A stretch of 64,000 nucleotides of DNA, taken from assembly GCF_027497255.1 (NCBI RefSeq), contig NZ_CP114903.1, positions 620,001-684,000 of the forward strand. Direction: 5' to 3'. Source of the DNA: Micromonospora sp. WMMD882. GTDB lineage: Bacteria > Actinomycetota > Actinomycetes > Mycobacteriales > Micromonosporaceae. The notes under the pieces are model-generated. The model did no database searches. It was not told the origin of the DNA and saw only the letters and a program-made list of their open reading frames with translations. Of this stretch, positions 26,161 to 33,480 are shown in pieces; position 1 is the first letter of the stretch; each line of letters begins with the position of its first letter. The position numbers were made by a program, and so were the translations under genes.

Positions 26161-27639
26161 TCAGTCGGCCGGGAACTCGTCCGGGTCGACGCTGCTGGTG
26201 CTGGCGTTGCCGCCCACCACGGGGGTGAGGGAGATCGTCCACCCGCTGTACGTCCGCGAGGTGGTGGTGAACTTGAGCGACTCGTCGAACTTCTCGAAGT
26301 CGCAGTCCCGGCTGAACGCCTTGTTCCTGGCGTCCCAGTCCTTGCCGCTGGTCGTGAAGATCTGGTAGCTGCCGTCCTTGATGCCGTACACCGTGAAGTC
26401 GCTCTTGCCGCGGACGTAGACCCGGGTGACCGCGGTCTTGCCCCGGACGATGCTGATCACCGTGTCGGCGCCGCCGTTCTCGATCTTGAGTTGACCGAGC
26501 CCGCCCCTGGTCCGCTTGACGTACGCGCCGTTGCCGAGCCGCCGGTTGCCGTCCTTGGTCGTCTTCGGCACGAAGGCGCCGACCCGGTAGGCCCGGCTGG
26601 GGTCGGCGGTCGCCAGCGCCTGGGCGGCGACCCGGAGCTGGGTGGCGGCCGCCTCCCGACTGACCCGCGCGACCGCCGCCGACCCGAGGCAGACCTTCCC
26701 CGACGTGGCGGCGGAGCCGGTGTCGGCCAGCGCCGAGGAGAGGTAGCCCAGCGCCTCGACCAGCGTCGCGTGGGCGGCGCTCACGCCCGTCGGGGGAAGC
26801 ACCGCGGCCAACGCCCGGCGCTGGTCGTCGGCGGTCGTCGCCAGGCTGGACGAGGCGGCGCGTACCGCGGTCGGGTTCTTCGCGCCGCCGAGCGTGCGGA
26901 AGCCCCGGTTCAGCGCCTGGTCGGCGCGGGCCAGCGCCGCCTGGTAGTCGTCCGGGCTCAGCGGCACGACACTGGGGGACGGCGTGACCGACGGTCCCCC
27001 GGTGGTGGTGATGACCCCGCCGACCGGTCTGCCGTCCTCGTCGCCGCCGCTGAGCAGGAACGCCAGCGGCAGCACGCCGCACGCCAGCACCGCCACGACC
27101 ACCACCCCGGCGATCACGCCGACGTTCCTGCGCCGCGCCGGCCGGCCGGGCGCCGGCATCGGCGGGCCGTACGGTGCCGGGCCGTACTGCGGGCCGCCCG
27201 GCGGCGAATACTGCGGCGCGCCGGGCTGGACGCCGCCCGGCGGCGGGTACTGCGGCGTGCCGGGCTGGACGCCGCCCGGCGGCGGGTACTGCGGCGTGCC
27301 GGGCTGGACGCCGCCCGGCGGCGGGTACTGCGGCGCGCCGTACGGCGGCGGGCCCGGTGGGGGAGCGTACGGCGGCGGGCCGTACTGCGGGGCGCCGGGC
27401 GGGGGAGCGTACGGCGGCGGCAGCGTGCTCCGCCGGACCAGGACGTAGGCGTCCTGGGGTGATCCGTCTGGCCCCGGCGGTCCCATACCGGGCAGCCGCA
27501 GCACCGAGCCGTCGGCGGCGCCGGCCGGCACCCGGACCGTCAGCGTCTGACCGGACCAGGGCAGGACGACGGTCCTCAGGGTTTCGGCGCTGGCCTCGTG
27601 CGGCCCAAGTTCGATCGTCAGGTGCGCCTCGGGTTGCAT
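26161..27639 (-). CDS. Proline-rich single-span membrane protein with DnaJ-C-like N-terminus
   Basis: 492 residues. Residues about 1-55 include VRVPAGAADGSVLRLPGMG, which resembles the DnaJ C-terminal substrate-binding repeat. A Pro/Gly/Tyr/Gln-rich region (about 70-165) has three 13-residue repeats of the PPPGGVQPGTPQY type. One membrane helix (VGVIAGVVVVAVLACGVLPLA) follows an RPARRRN positive patch, so the C-terminal ~290 residues should lie outside. That part is a helical segment followed by a beta-rich domain (TVYGIKDGSYQIFTTSGKDW) of unknown function with two Cys. The start ATG at 27639 was chosen because the frame further upstream is antisense to the next gene. Role unknown. Confidence 0.75.
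   Translation of the reverse strand: MQPEAHLTIELGPHEASAETLRTVVLPWSGQTLTVRVPAGAADGSVLRLPGMGPPGPDGSPQDAYVLVRRSTLPPPYAPPPGAPQYGPPPYAPPPGPPPYGAPQYPPPGGVQPGTPQYPPPGGVQPGTPQYPPPGGVQPGAPQYSPPGGPQYGPAPYGPPMPAPGRPARRRNVGVIAGVVVVAVLACGVLPLAFLLSGGDEDGRPVGGVITTTGGPSVTPSPSVVPLSPDDYQAALARADQALNRGFRTLGGAKNPTAVRAASSSLATTADDQRRALAAVLPPTGVSAAHATLVEALGYLSSALADTGSAATSGKVCLGSAAVARVSREAAATQLRVAAQALATADPSRAYRVGAFVPKTTKDGNRRLGNGAYVKRTRGGLGQLKIENGGADTVISIVRGKTAVTRVYVRGKSDFTVYGIKDGSYQIFTTSGKDWDARNKAFSRDCDFEKFDESLKFTTTSRTYSGWTISLTPVVGGNASTSSVDPDEFPAD
27209..27325 (-). repeat. Three 39-base coding repeats
   Basis: Three full tandem 39-base units (27209-27247, 27248-27286, 27287-27325) plus partial flanking copies encode the PPPGGVQPGTPQY repeats. 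They are in frame and nearly identical, which suggests recent expansion. Confidence 0.9.
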
Positions 27640-27780
27640 GCGTCGAGTATGGACACGTCGCGCAACCCGCTCGGCGTCGTGTGACCGCCGTGCCGCCCGC
27701 GCCGCCGAGCGGGCCCGCCCGGCCCTGCCAGATAGTGGGATACGTTGGTAAGCATCGATGCGTTGCGGCATTGTGGACGC

Positions 27781-28998
27781 ATGGTAGGCGTCTCTGTGTC
27801 CGCGTCGCTCCGTCGCCTGCGGCCCGGTCTGCCGGCCCTCGCCGTGCTGTCCGTCGCGCTGCTCGGGATCGGTCTGGTCGCCGCGCCGCCGGCCGACGCC
27901 GACGCCGCCGCGCCCGGCGGGCCGGCAGCCGTCGGGTACCCCGAGGTCGCCCCGGCGCCCGGCAGCGCCCCGGGGTCGGCCGCGACCACCTCGCCGCCGA
28001 CGCCCAGCACGACGCCCAGCACGCCGGGCACCTCGCCCTTCCCGCCGGGCGTGCCGACGAACCTGGCCGCCAGTCAGGTCCGCACGACGTCGATCACCCT
28101 CACCTGGACGGCCTCCACGCCCGGCTGCTGCCCGGTCGACGGGTACGACATCGTGTACTACCAGGAGTTCAGCGACGTCGTCTTCAGCGCCAACGTCGGG
28201 CCCGTCACCACTGTCACCATCACCAACTACATCTCGGCCGGCCGGCAGTACTCCTTCCGGATCTCCGCCCGTGACAGCCTCGGTCACCGCTCCACCTTCT
28301 CGAACCTGCTGACCGTGGTCACCCCGGTGACGGACACCGGCCCGGACACCACCCCGCCGAGCGCCCCGCAGAACCTGACCGTCGGCGACGTGACCGACTC
28401 GACAGCAGTGCTCTCCTGGTCCCCGTCGACCGACGACGTCGGCGTCATCGGGTACGACGTCTACCGGTTCGACGGCTGGTACACCTCACGGTTGGTCGCC
28501 ACCGTGTCGGCGACGACGTACACGGTGCCGCTGCTGCAGCCGCAGCCGCCGACGCAGCGGCTCCTGTACTACGTGCGGGCCCGGGACGCGGCGGGCAACG
28601 TGTCGATCGCGTCCAACACGGTCAACGGGCCCCTTCCGGGCACCCCGCCGACGACTCCGCCGCCGTCTCCGTCGCCGTCGACCTGTCGGGTGACGTACCA
28701 GAAGCAGTCCGAGTGGCAGGGCGGGTTCGTCGCGGCCGTGACCGTCCAGAACACCGGGACGGCCCCGATCGACGGCTGGACCCTGTCCTTCGGCTTCCCG
28801 GGTGACCAGGAGGTCACCTCCGCGTGGAACGCCACGGTCAGCCAGAGCGGCGCCACGGTGACGGCCCGCAACGTCGACTGGAACCGGGTGCTCACGGCGA
28901 ACGGCTCCGCGAGCTTCGGCTTCCAGGGACGGTGGAGCGCCGGCAACGCCGCGCCGACCGGCTTCACGCTCAACGGCGTCCCCTGCGCCGTGGGCTGA
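27781..28998 (+). CDS. Secreted Fn3-Fn3-CBM2 protein without catalytic domain
   Basis: 405 residues from the ATG at 27781. A signal peptide (LPALAVLSVALLGIGLVAA) is followed by a Pro/Ser/Thr-rich segment, two fibronectin type III domains (PTNLAASQVRTTSITLTWT and PQNLTVGDVTDSTAVLSWS), a short PTTPPPSPSPS linker and a C-terminal family 2 carbohydrate-binding module from CRVTYQKQSEWQGGF to PCAVG with the expected end cysteines and tryptophans. It should bind cellulose or xylan outside the cell. No enzyme domain is present. It is divergent from the proline-rich protein across a 141-base gap. Confidence 0.87.
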   Translation: MVGVSVSASLRRLRPGLPALAVLSVALLGIGLVAAPPADADAAAPGGPAAVGYPEVAPAPGSAPGSAATTSPPTPSTTPSTPGTSPFPPGVPTNLAASQVRTTSITLTWTASTPGCCPVDGYDIVYYQEFSDVVFSANVGPVTTVTITNYISAGRQYSFRISARDSLGHRSTFSNLLTVVTPVTDTGPDTTPPSAPQNLTVGDVTDSTAVLSWSPSTDDVGVIGYDVYRFDGWYTSRLVATVSATTYTVPLLQPQPPTQRLLYYVRARDAAGNVSIASNTVNGPLPGTPPTTPPPSPSPSTCRVTYQKQSEWQGGFVAAVTVQNTGTAPIDGWTLSFGFPGDQEVTSAWNATVSQSGATVTARNVDWNRVLTANGSASFGFQGRWSAGNAAPTGFTLNGVPCAVG

Positions 28999-29040
28999 GG
29001 ACGGACCGCGCGGACGCCGGTCGACGACCGCCTCGCCGGG

Positions 29041-29056
29041 CCGTCGCCCTCGACGG
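29041..29056. terminator. Small hairpin between converging genes
   Basis: CCGTCG - CCCT - CGACGG forms a six-base stem directly beside the stop of the converging gene at 29057. It may end transcription on either strand. Confidence 0.45.
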
Positions 29057-29602
29057 TCACGCCGGGGCGGCGGTGGACGCCGGACGGCGGCGCGCCTCGC
29101 GGACGACGCCGTGCCGCTTCAGTGCCCAGAGCAGGCGACGGGCGGGACGGTGCCGCAGGAGCAGCGACGCCGCCTCCCGGACCAGGGTCAGTCGACGGCC
29201 ACGGAACTCGTCCTCCGCCACCTGCCACACCAGGGCCCGGATCGCCGTTGATTCGAGGCAGTGGCGGAGCTCGGCGCGTACGGCGGGATCGTCCACGGCG
29301 GACCGGATCGCCGCGGCGAGGCCCGGGCGGTCGGTGAGGTTGGCCGAGATCGCGGCGGCGAGGCCGTGCCGGATCTCGGCGGTCTCGATCAGCAGCAGGA
29401 CCGCCCCCCGGATCTCCGCTGTCTCCAGCGCCGATCGCAGGAGCTCCGTCGCCCGGCGGCGTACCTCGTCGTCGTGATCGTCGACGGCCAGCGCGGCGAG
29501 CAGGGACGTCACCTCGTCCAGGTCGATCAGGTGGCGCAGGCCGGCCCGGAAGTCGGGTCGTTCCCAGGCGGCGAGCAGCACCCTGATCATGTCGCGGTCC
29601 AC
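29057..29602 (-). CDS. HEAT-like helical-repeat protein of unknown function
   Basis: About 181 residues, almost entirely alpha-helical with loosely repeated ~20-residue units such as EIRGAVLLLIETAEIRHGLAAAI and AAIRSAVDDPAVRAELRHCLES, reminiscent of HEAT/armadillo-type protein scaffolds. There are no catalytic motifs, signal peptide or membrane segment. The C-terminus is basic (RRLLWALKRHG...RRR). GTG at 29602 is taken as start because GGTGGA lies just upstream; ATG 29590 is possible. It is a single gene and I cannot assign a role. Confidence 0.65.
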   Translation of the reverse strand: MDRDMIRVLLAAWERPDFRAGLRHLIDLDEVTSLLAALAVDDHDDEVRRRATELLRSALETAEIRGAVLLLIETAEIRHGLAAAISANLTDRPGLAAAIRSAVDDPAVRAELRHCLESTAIRALVWQVAEDEFRGRRLTLVREAASLLLRHRPARRLLWALKRHGVVREARRRPASTAAPA

Positions 29603-29780
29603 AGCCTTCCACCTACCCGACCGACCCGGAAGTCGAAACAAGCGGGCTCCGATTGTTTCGGTACCCGCACCGCCGTCGACGCCGGTGATCGCGGCTCGCG
29701 CTCCTGTCGACGTCTGTCGGCCCGGAGCTGTCCCCGTCCCACCTGCGCATGACCTGCTCTCGGGCGCTCCACCGGGCGCT

Positions 29781-29805
29781 GGAAGTTTCCGAAATGTTTC
29801 CGGAA
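29781..29805 (+). promoter_or_regulatory. Operator-like repeats upstream of xylanase
   Basis: Two near-identical 10-mers, GTTTCCGAAA (29785-29794) and GTTTCCGGAA (29796-29805), with an overlapping GGAAGTTTCC, sit directly before the -35 of the xylanase promoter. The 11-base spacing places both on one DNA face. GAAA/TTTC-type elements are known upstream of actinomycete xylanase genes. Binding by a sugar-responsive regulator is inferred. Confidence 0.55.
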
Positions 29806-29809
29806 GTCG

Positions 29810-29839
29810 TTGACAGTGTGTCCGGCAGGTATCGATACT
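29810..29839 (+). promoter_or_regulatory. Xylanase promoter
   Basis: A consensus -35 TTGACA (29810-29815) and GATACT -10 (29834-29839) are 18 bases apart. The predicted start near 29846 leaves about 54 bases of leader with an AGGAGA ribosome site before the GTG at 29900. Confidence 0.75.
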
Positions 29840-29899
29840 GGCCGTTCGTAAGGCATAAACACGAATCGATCGCTTGTGGCCACGTACCGAGGAGAGCCT

Positions 29900-31432
29900 G
29901 TGAGCAGCAGCCTGAGACAGCGCAGGACGATCATCAGAGCGGCCCTGCCCGCGGCGGTGTTGATGCTGGTGAGCGGCGCGGTCGCGGTCCAGTCCGGCGG
30001 TCCGGCCGTCGCCGCCGAGACCACGCTGCGGGCCGCCGCCGCCAAGGCCGGGATGTTCTTCGGCGTGGCCGCCTCACCCAACCGGCTCTACCCGAGCGTC
30101 GGTCAGGAATTCGGTCAACTGACCCCCGAGAACGACATGAAGCCCGACCGGATCGCCACGTCGAGCGGTGGGCTGCAGAACACCAGCGGCGCGGACACCC
30201 TGGTCAACCACGCCCAGAGCAACAACATGCTGGTCCGGGGGCACACGCTGGTGTGGCACTCGCAGGCCGGCGCGTTGCAGGGCGCCAGCCAGGCGACCCT
30301 GAACACGTTCATCGGCAACGCCATCAACCGCTGGGGCAGCCGGATCGCCTACTGGGACGTCGTCAACGAGGCGCTGGAGGACAACAACACCGGCCGCCGC
30401 CGCAACCAGTGGCCGCACACCATGAACCGGGACGCCAACGGCGACGGCGACTTCTTCGACGCCGGCGACACCGACGTCATCCGGGACTCGTTCATCCGGG
30501 CCAGGCAGGTCGTCCAGGCCGGCGGGTACACCACCAAGCTCTGCATCAACGACTACGACGTCGAGGGCCTGACCGTCCAGGGTGGTGGCCCGAACCGCAA
30601 GGCCAACGCGCTGTACGACATCGTCCGCAACTACCGGCAGTACATCGACTGCGTCGGGTTCCAGGCGCACTTCAACGACAACCCGAACAGCGTCATCACC
30701 AACGACCTCCAGGCCAACATCCAGCGCTTCGCCGACCTCGGCGTCGAGGTGCACATCTCCGAGCTGGACATCGACGACGACCTGAGCAACAACGACATCG
30801 GCGCCGGTCAGGCGGAGAACTACCGCAAGGTCGTCCGGGCCTGCCTGAACGTCGCCAAGTGCACCGGCATCACCGTGTGGGGCATCTCCGACAGCGAGTC
30901 GTGGCGCTCCTCGGAGCGGGGCCTGCTGTTCACCGGCAGCAACGGCAGCTACCAGAAGAAGGCCGCCTACCACGCGGTCCTCGACGAGCTGAACAAGGGC
31001 CGTGGCACCACCACGCCGACCACCCCGCCGGTGACGACCCCGCCGCCGACCACCCCGCCGGTCGACCCGACCACCCCGCCGCCGACCACCCCGCCCGTGA
31101 CGACGCCGCCGCCGACCACGCCGCCGGTGACGCCGCCGGCCGCCGGCTGCTCGGCCACGGTCTCGCTGAACTCGTGGAACGGCGGCTTCGTCGCCACCGT
31201 ACGGGTCACCGCCGGCACGTCGCCGATCAACGGGTGGACCGTCCGGCTCACCCTGCCGTCCGGGGCCACGGTGACCAACACCTGGAACGCCAATGCCAGC
31301 GGCGCCAGTGGCGCGGTGCAGTTCAGCAACGTCGCCTACAACGGCGCGGTGGGCGCCGGCCAGTCCACCGAGTTCGGTTTCCAGGGCACCGGGGCCGCCA
31401 CCGGCCTGACCCCGGTCTGCGCCGCCTCCTGA
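29900..31432 (+). CDS. Secreted endo-1,4-beta-xylanase, GH10-CBM2
   Basis: 510 residues from the GTG at 29900. A signal peptide of about 40 residues ends at PAVAA. The GH10 barrel (about 42-360) starts AAAKAGMFFGVAAS and carries the acid/base Glu157 in WDVVNEAL and the nucleophile Glu288 in VHISELDID; GHTLVWHSQ is also typical. A Thr/Pro linker of TTPP repeats (about 365-415) joins a family 2 carbohydrate-binding module (CSATVSLNSWNGGF to the terminal Cys). The enzyme cuts internal beta-1,4-xylosyl bonds outside the cell and the module holds it on insoluble polysaccharide. Its own promoter, repeated operator-like sites and terminator make it monocistronic. Confidence 0.96.
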   Translation: MSSSLRQRRTIIRAALPAAVLMLVSGAVAVQSGGPAVAAETTLRAAAAKAGMFFGVAASPNRLYPSVGQEFGQLTPENDMKPDRIATSSGGLQNTSGADTLVNHAQSNNMLVRGHTLVWHSQAGALQGASQATLNTFIGNAINRWGSRIAYWDVVNEALEDNNTGRRRNQWPHTMNRDANGDGDFFDAGDTDVIRDSFIRARQVVQAGGYTTKLCINDYDVEGLTVQGGGPNRKANALYDIVRNYRQYIDCVGFQAHFNDNPNSVITNDLQANIQRFADLGVEVHISELDIDDDLSNNDIGAGQAENYRKVVRACLNVAKCTGITVWGISDSESWRSSERGLLFTGSNGSYQKKAAYHAVLDELNKGRGTTTPTTPPVTTPPPTTPPVDPTTPPPTTPPVTTPPPTTPPVTPPAAGCSATVSLNSWNGGFVATVRVTAGTSPINGWTVRLTLPSGATVTNTWNANASGASGAVQFSNVAYNGAVGAGQSTEFGFQGTGAATGLTPVCAAS

Positions 31433-31451
31433 ACGACCCGGGCCTGAACGA

Positions 31452-31493
31452 GCCCCGGCCTGGGCGGGCGCTGTCGCCCGTCCAGGCCGGGGC
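31452..31493 (+). terminator. Strong xylanase terminator
   Basis: A 19-base stem (31452-31470 with 31475-31493, one G-T pair) around the loop CTGT starts 20 bases after the xylanase stop. Confidence 0.8.
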
Positions 31494-31921
31494 CGCTTCT
31501 CCGGATCGAGGTGTGGTGGTCGCCTGAGCGACGGCGCACCTCGGGTTCAGGGATGTCGGATCAGGCCGAGGGCGGTGGCCAGTCGGGTGACGTCGGCCGC
31601 TGCCGCTCCGCGCCGGATGATCCCGGTGAGCAGAGGTACCTGCGGCAGGGCGGTCGCGGACTCCGGCGGTGGCGTCGACCGTCTCCGCCGGACAGACGTG
31701 GCTGGTGCGGGAGGGACAGGACCCGGTCGCCGTGATCACGCTGACCGCCCCCCTCGTCGGCAGGGGTTCCGTCACGTCCGTACCGTCTAGTCCCGCGTCT
31801 CCGGCGCGTGCTTCCGACGCTCCGCGCAGCCCCTGCGCCAACGGTCGTCGCAAGACCGGAGCCGCCCGATCCGGGCGCCCCTGCCCGCCGGGCACGGGTA
31901 GGCCGGCGGGGGTGCGTCGCG
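31494..31921. other. Gene-poor stretch with possible acetyltransferase remnant
   Basis: About 430 bases with no convincing intact gene. The plus-strand segment 31669-31800 encodes ASTVSAGQTWLVREGQDP and AVITLT, which resembles the beta-strand region of GNAT acetyltransferases, but no complete domain can be assembled in one frame. It may be a decayed gene or chance. Confidence 0.3.
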
Positions 31922-32143
31922 ATGATCCCGACCCTGCTCCTGTTCGGCGCCCTGTGCGGACGCTGGTGGCGGGCGGCGCTCGTCGTCGCGGCTGTGGGCT
32001 GGCCACTTCGGCTGGTCGTCGGGGGCGTGCCGAGCGCCGGGCCGGGGTTGCCCGGCGGGTCCGGGCTCGCCGTGGTCAACACCGCGGGCCGCGTGCCGGC
32101 CCACCAGGGCGTCCTGCGGATGGTCCGGGCGGCCCGGTCCTGA
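31922..32143 (+). CDS. Small hydrophobic membrane protein
   Basis: 73 residues starting MIPTLLLFGALCGRWWRAAL. Two hydrophobic stretches (PTLLLFGALCG and AALVVAAVGWPLRLVVGGV) suggest one or two membrane spans separated by GRWWR. Similar short proteins with a LLLFG...GRWWR start occur in actinomycetes without assigned function. GGGGG lies about seven to ten bases upstream of the ATG. It sits alone between the xylanase and the GntR gene. Confidence 0.55.
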   Translation: MIPTLLLFGALCGRWWRAALVVAAVGWPLRLVVGGVPSAGPGLPGGSGLAVVNTAGRVPAHQGVLRMVRAARS

Positions 32144-32244
32144 CCTGCCCGGGTGGTGGCGCGTCACGTCGTCGTAGGTCCCGCCCACCGGTCACCGGAG
32201 CTGTGCGCGCCTCCTCGCCCGGGTCGGTCGTGGTCGCGTACCCG

Positions 32245-33081
32245 TCAGGTCTGTCGCGGCGCCGGGCGGACCGGCGTCGGCGGGCGGACGTCGCCGCCGG
32301 CCGGCGTCACCAGGGTCCGGGTGGCGGCCGGACGGTCGGACGTCGACCCGGTGTCACCGACGCCCACCGTACGGGCGTCGCCCGGCTCGGTGTCGTCGAT
32401 CTCCTGCCGTAGCCAGTCCTCGACGTTGAGGATGTGCACGGCGGCCCGCAGTCGGGCGTGCTCGGCGTTGCCGGCGGCCAGCGCGGCGATGATGTCGTGA
32501 TGTTCGGTGACGGCCGACGCCGCGGTGCTGGCGTGCACCGCGAGGCGGAGGCTGCGCGCGGGCGCGGTCTGTCCGCCGAGCATGTCGGTGAGCGCGGCGA
32601 GGGCCAGGTTGCCGGAGGCGGCGGCGATCGTGGCGTGGAACTGCCGGTCCACGGTGACCAGTTGTTCGGTGTCGAGAGGGTCGTCGCTGGCGAGGGCGTG
32701 GATCCGCTCGTTGAGCGCGCGCAGCTCGGCGATCTGGGTGGGGGTGATCCGGGTGGCGGCGCGGGCGGCGGCCTCCGCCTCCAGGACGCGGCGCACCTCG
32801 AGGAAGTCGATCGCGGTGTGCGGGTCGTGGAAGTTGACGATGAAGCTCACCGCGTCGAGCACCAGGCCGGGCGCGAGGCTGGTGACGAAGGTGCCCGCCC
32901 CCTGTCGGGTCTCCAGCACGCGCAGCACGCTGAGCGCGCGGATCGCCTCGCGTAGCGAGTTGCGGGAGAGGCCGAGACGCTGCGCCAGCGCCTTCTCCAC
33001 GGGCAGTCGGTCGCCCGGTCGCAGCTCGCCCGAGAGGATCATCGCCTTGATCTTCTCGATCGCCTCGTCGGTGATGGCCAC
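32245..33081 (-). CDS. FadR-subfamily GntR regulator of the sugar-acid operon
   Basis: 278 residues. A winged helix at the N-terminus (EAIEKIKAMILSGELRPGDRLP, then LGLSRNSLREAIRALSVLRVLE) is followed by an FCD helical domain (about residues 90-220) with DRQFHATIAAASGN and HHDIIAALAAGN. The C-terminal ~45 residues are disordered-looking (TGSTSDRPAATRTL). GTG 33081 is chosen because GGAGGG lies eight bases upstream. It is divergent from the large operon at 33481, so it very likely represses that operon and responds to a sugar acid or keto-acid intermediate. An ATG at 33120 lacks a ribosome site. Confidence 0.9.
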   Translation of the reverse strand: MAITDEAIEKIKAMILSGELRPGDRLPVEKALAQRLGLSRNSLREAIRALSVLRVLETRQGAGTFVTSLAPGLVLDAVSFIVNFHDPHTAIDFLEVRRVLEAEAAARAATRITPTQIAELRALNERIHALASDDPLDTEQLVTVDRQFHATIAAASGNLALAALTDMLGGQTAPARSLRLAVHASTAASAVTEHHDIIAALAAGNAEHARLRAAVHILNVEDWLRQEIDDTEPGDARTVGVGDTGSTSDRPAATRTLVTPAGGDVRPPTPVRPAPRQT

Positions 33082-33480
33082 GTGATGAACCCTCCGCTTC
33101 CGCTGTGCATCCGAGAACATGGTGACTCATCACGGAGGTTGTCGGATGAATCGGGGTGCGGGTCACCGTACCTGAGTTCGCGGGCGTGCAACACCATGCC
33201 CACTGTGTGTGACTCGGGGGGCCGGTCGCTGGCCGGGCGGTCAGTGGACGGCGACCGCCCGTCATGGACAAAGCAGCAGCTCACCAGGGTTTGCGCCCGG
33301 CTGGGCGGTTCGCCCTCGGCTGGGGTGTCCGCCGAGGCGATCAGTTAACACGTTCGAAAAGAAAGCCTTGACTGCTCCGGAAGCATCCCCCTAGCATCCC
33401 AACCTAAGCCCGATTCATCGGGTCAATTGGACGGGCTTCGATAGCGGCCCGACAGGTCCACAGATGCGGGGGAGCCAGCG
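33082..33480. promoter_or_regulatory. Divergent control region of the sugar-acid operon
   Basis: 399-base intergenic region. It contains an inverted repeat CATCCGA (33108-33114) ... TCGGATG (33142-33148), a likely regulator-binding site close to the GntR gene, and GTGACTCATCAC between the arms. An AT-richer block around 33345-33365 precedes the operon promoter. GGGGGAG at 33468-33474 is the ribosome site of the first operon gene. Nothing else is evident. Confidence 0.5.
33368..33397 (+). promoter_or_regulatory. Promoter of the sugar-acid operon
   Basis: TTGACT (33368-33373) and TAGCAT (33392-33397) are 18 bases apart. The AT-rich bases just upstream could act as an UP element. The predicted start near 33404 leaves about 77 bases of leader. 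Confidence 0.65.

Noticed and set aside
27209..27345. 39-base repeats as a CRISPR array
   Set aside because: Units are contiguous with no spacers and encode in-frame protein repeats.
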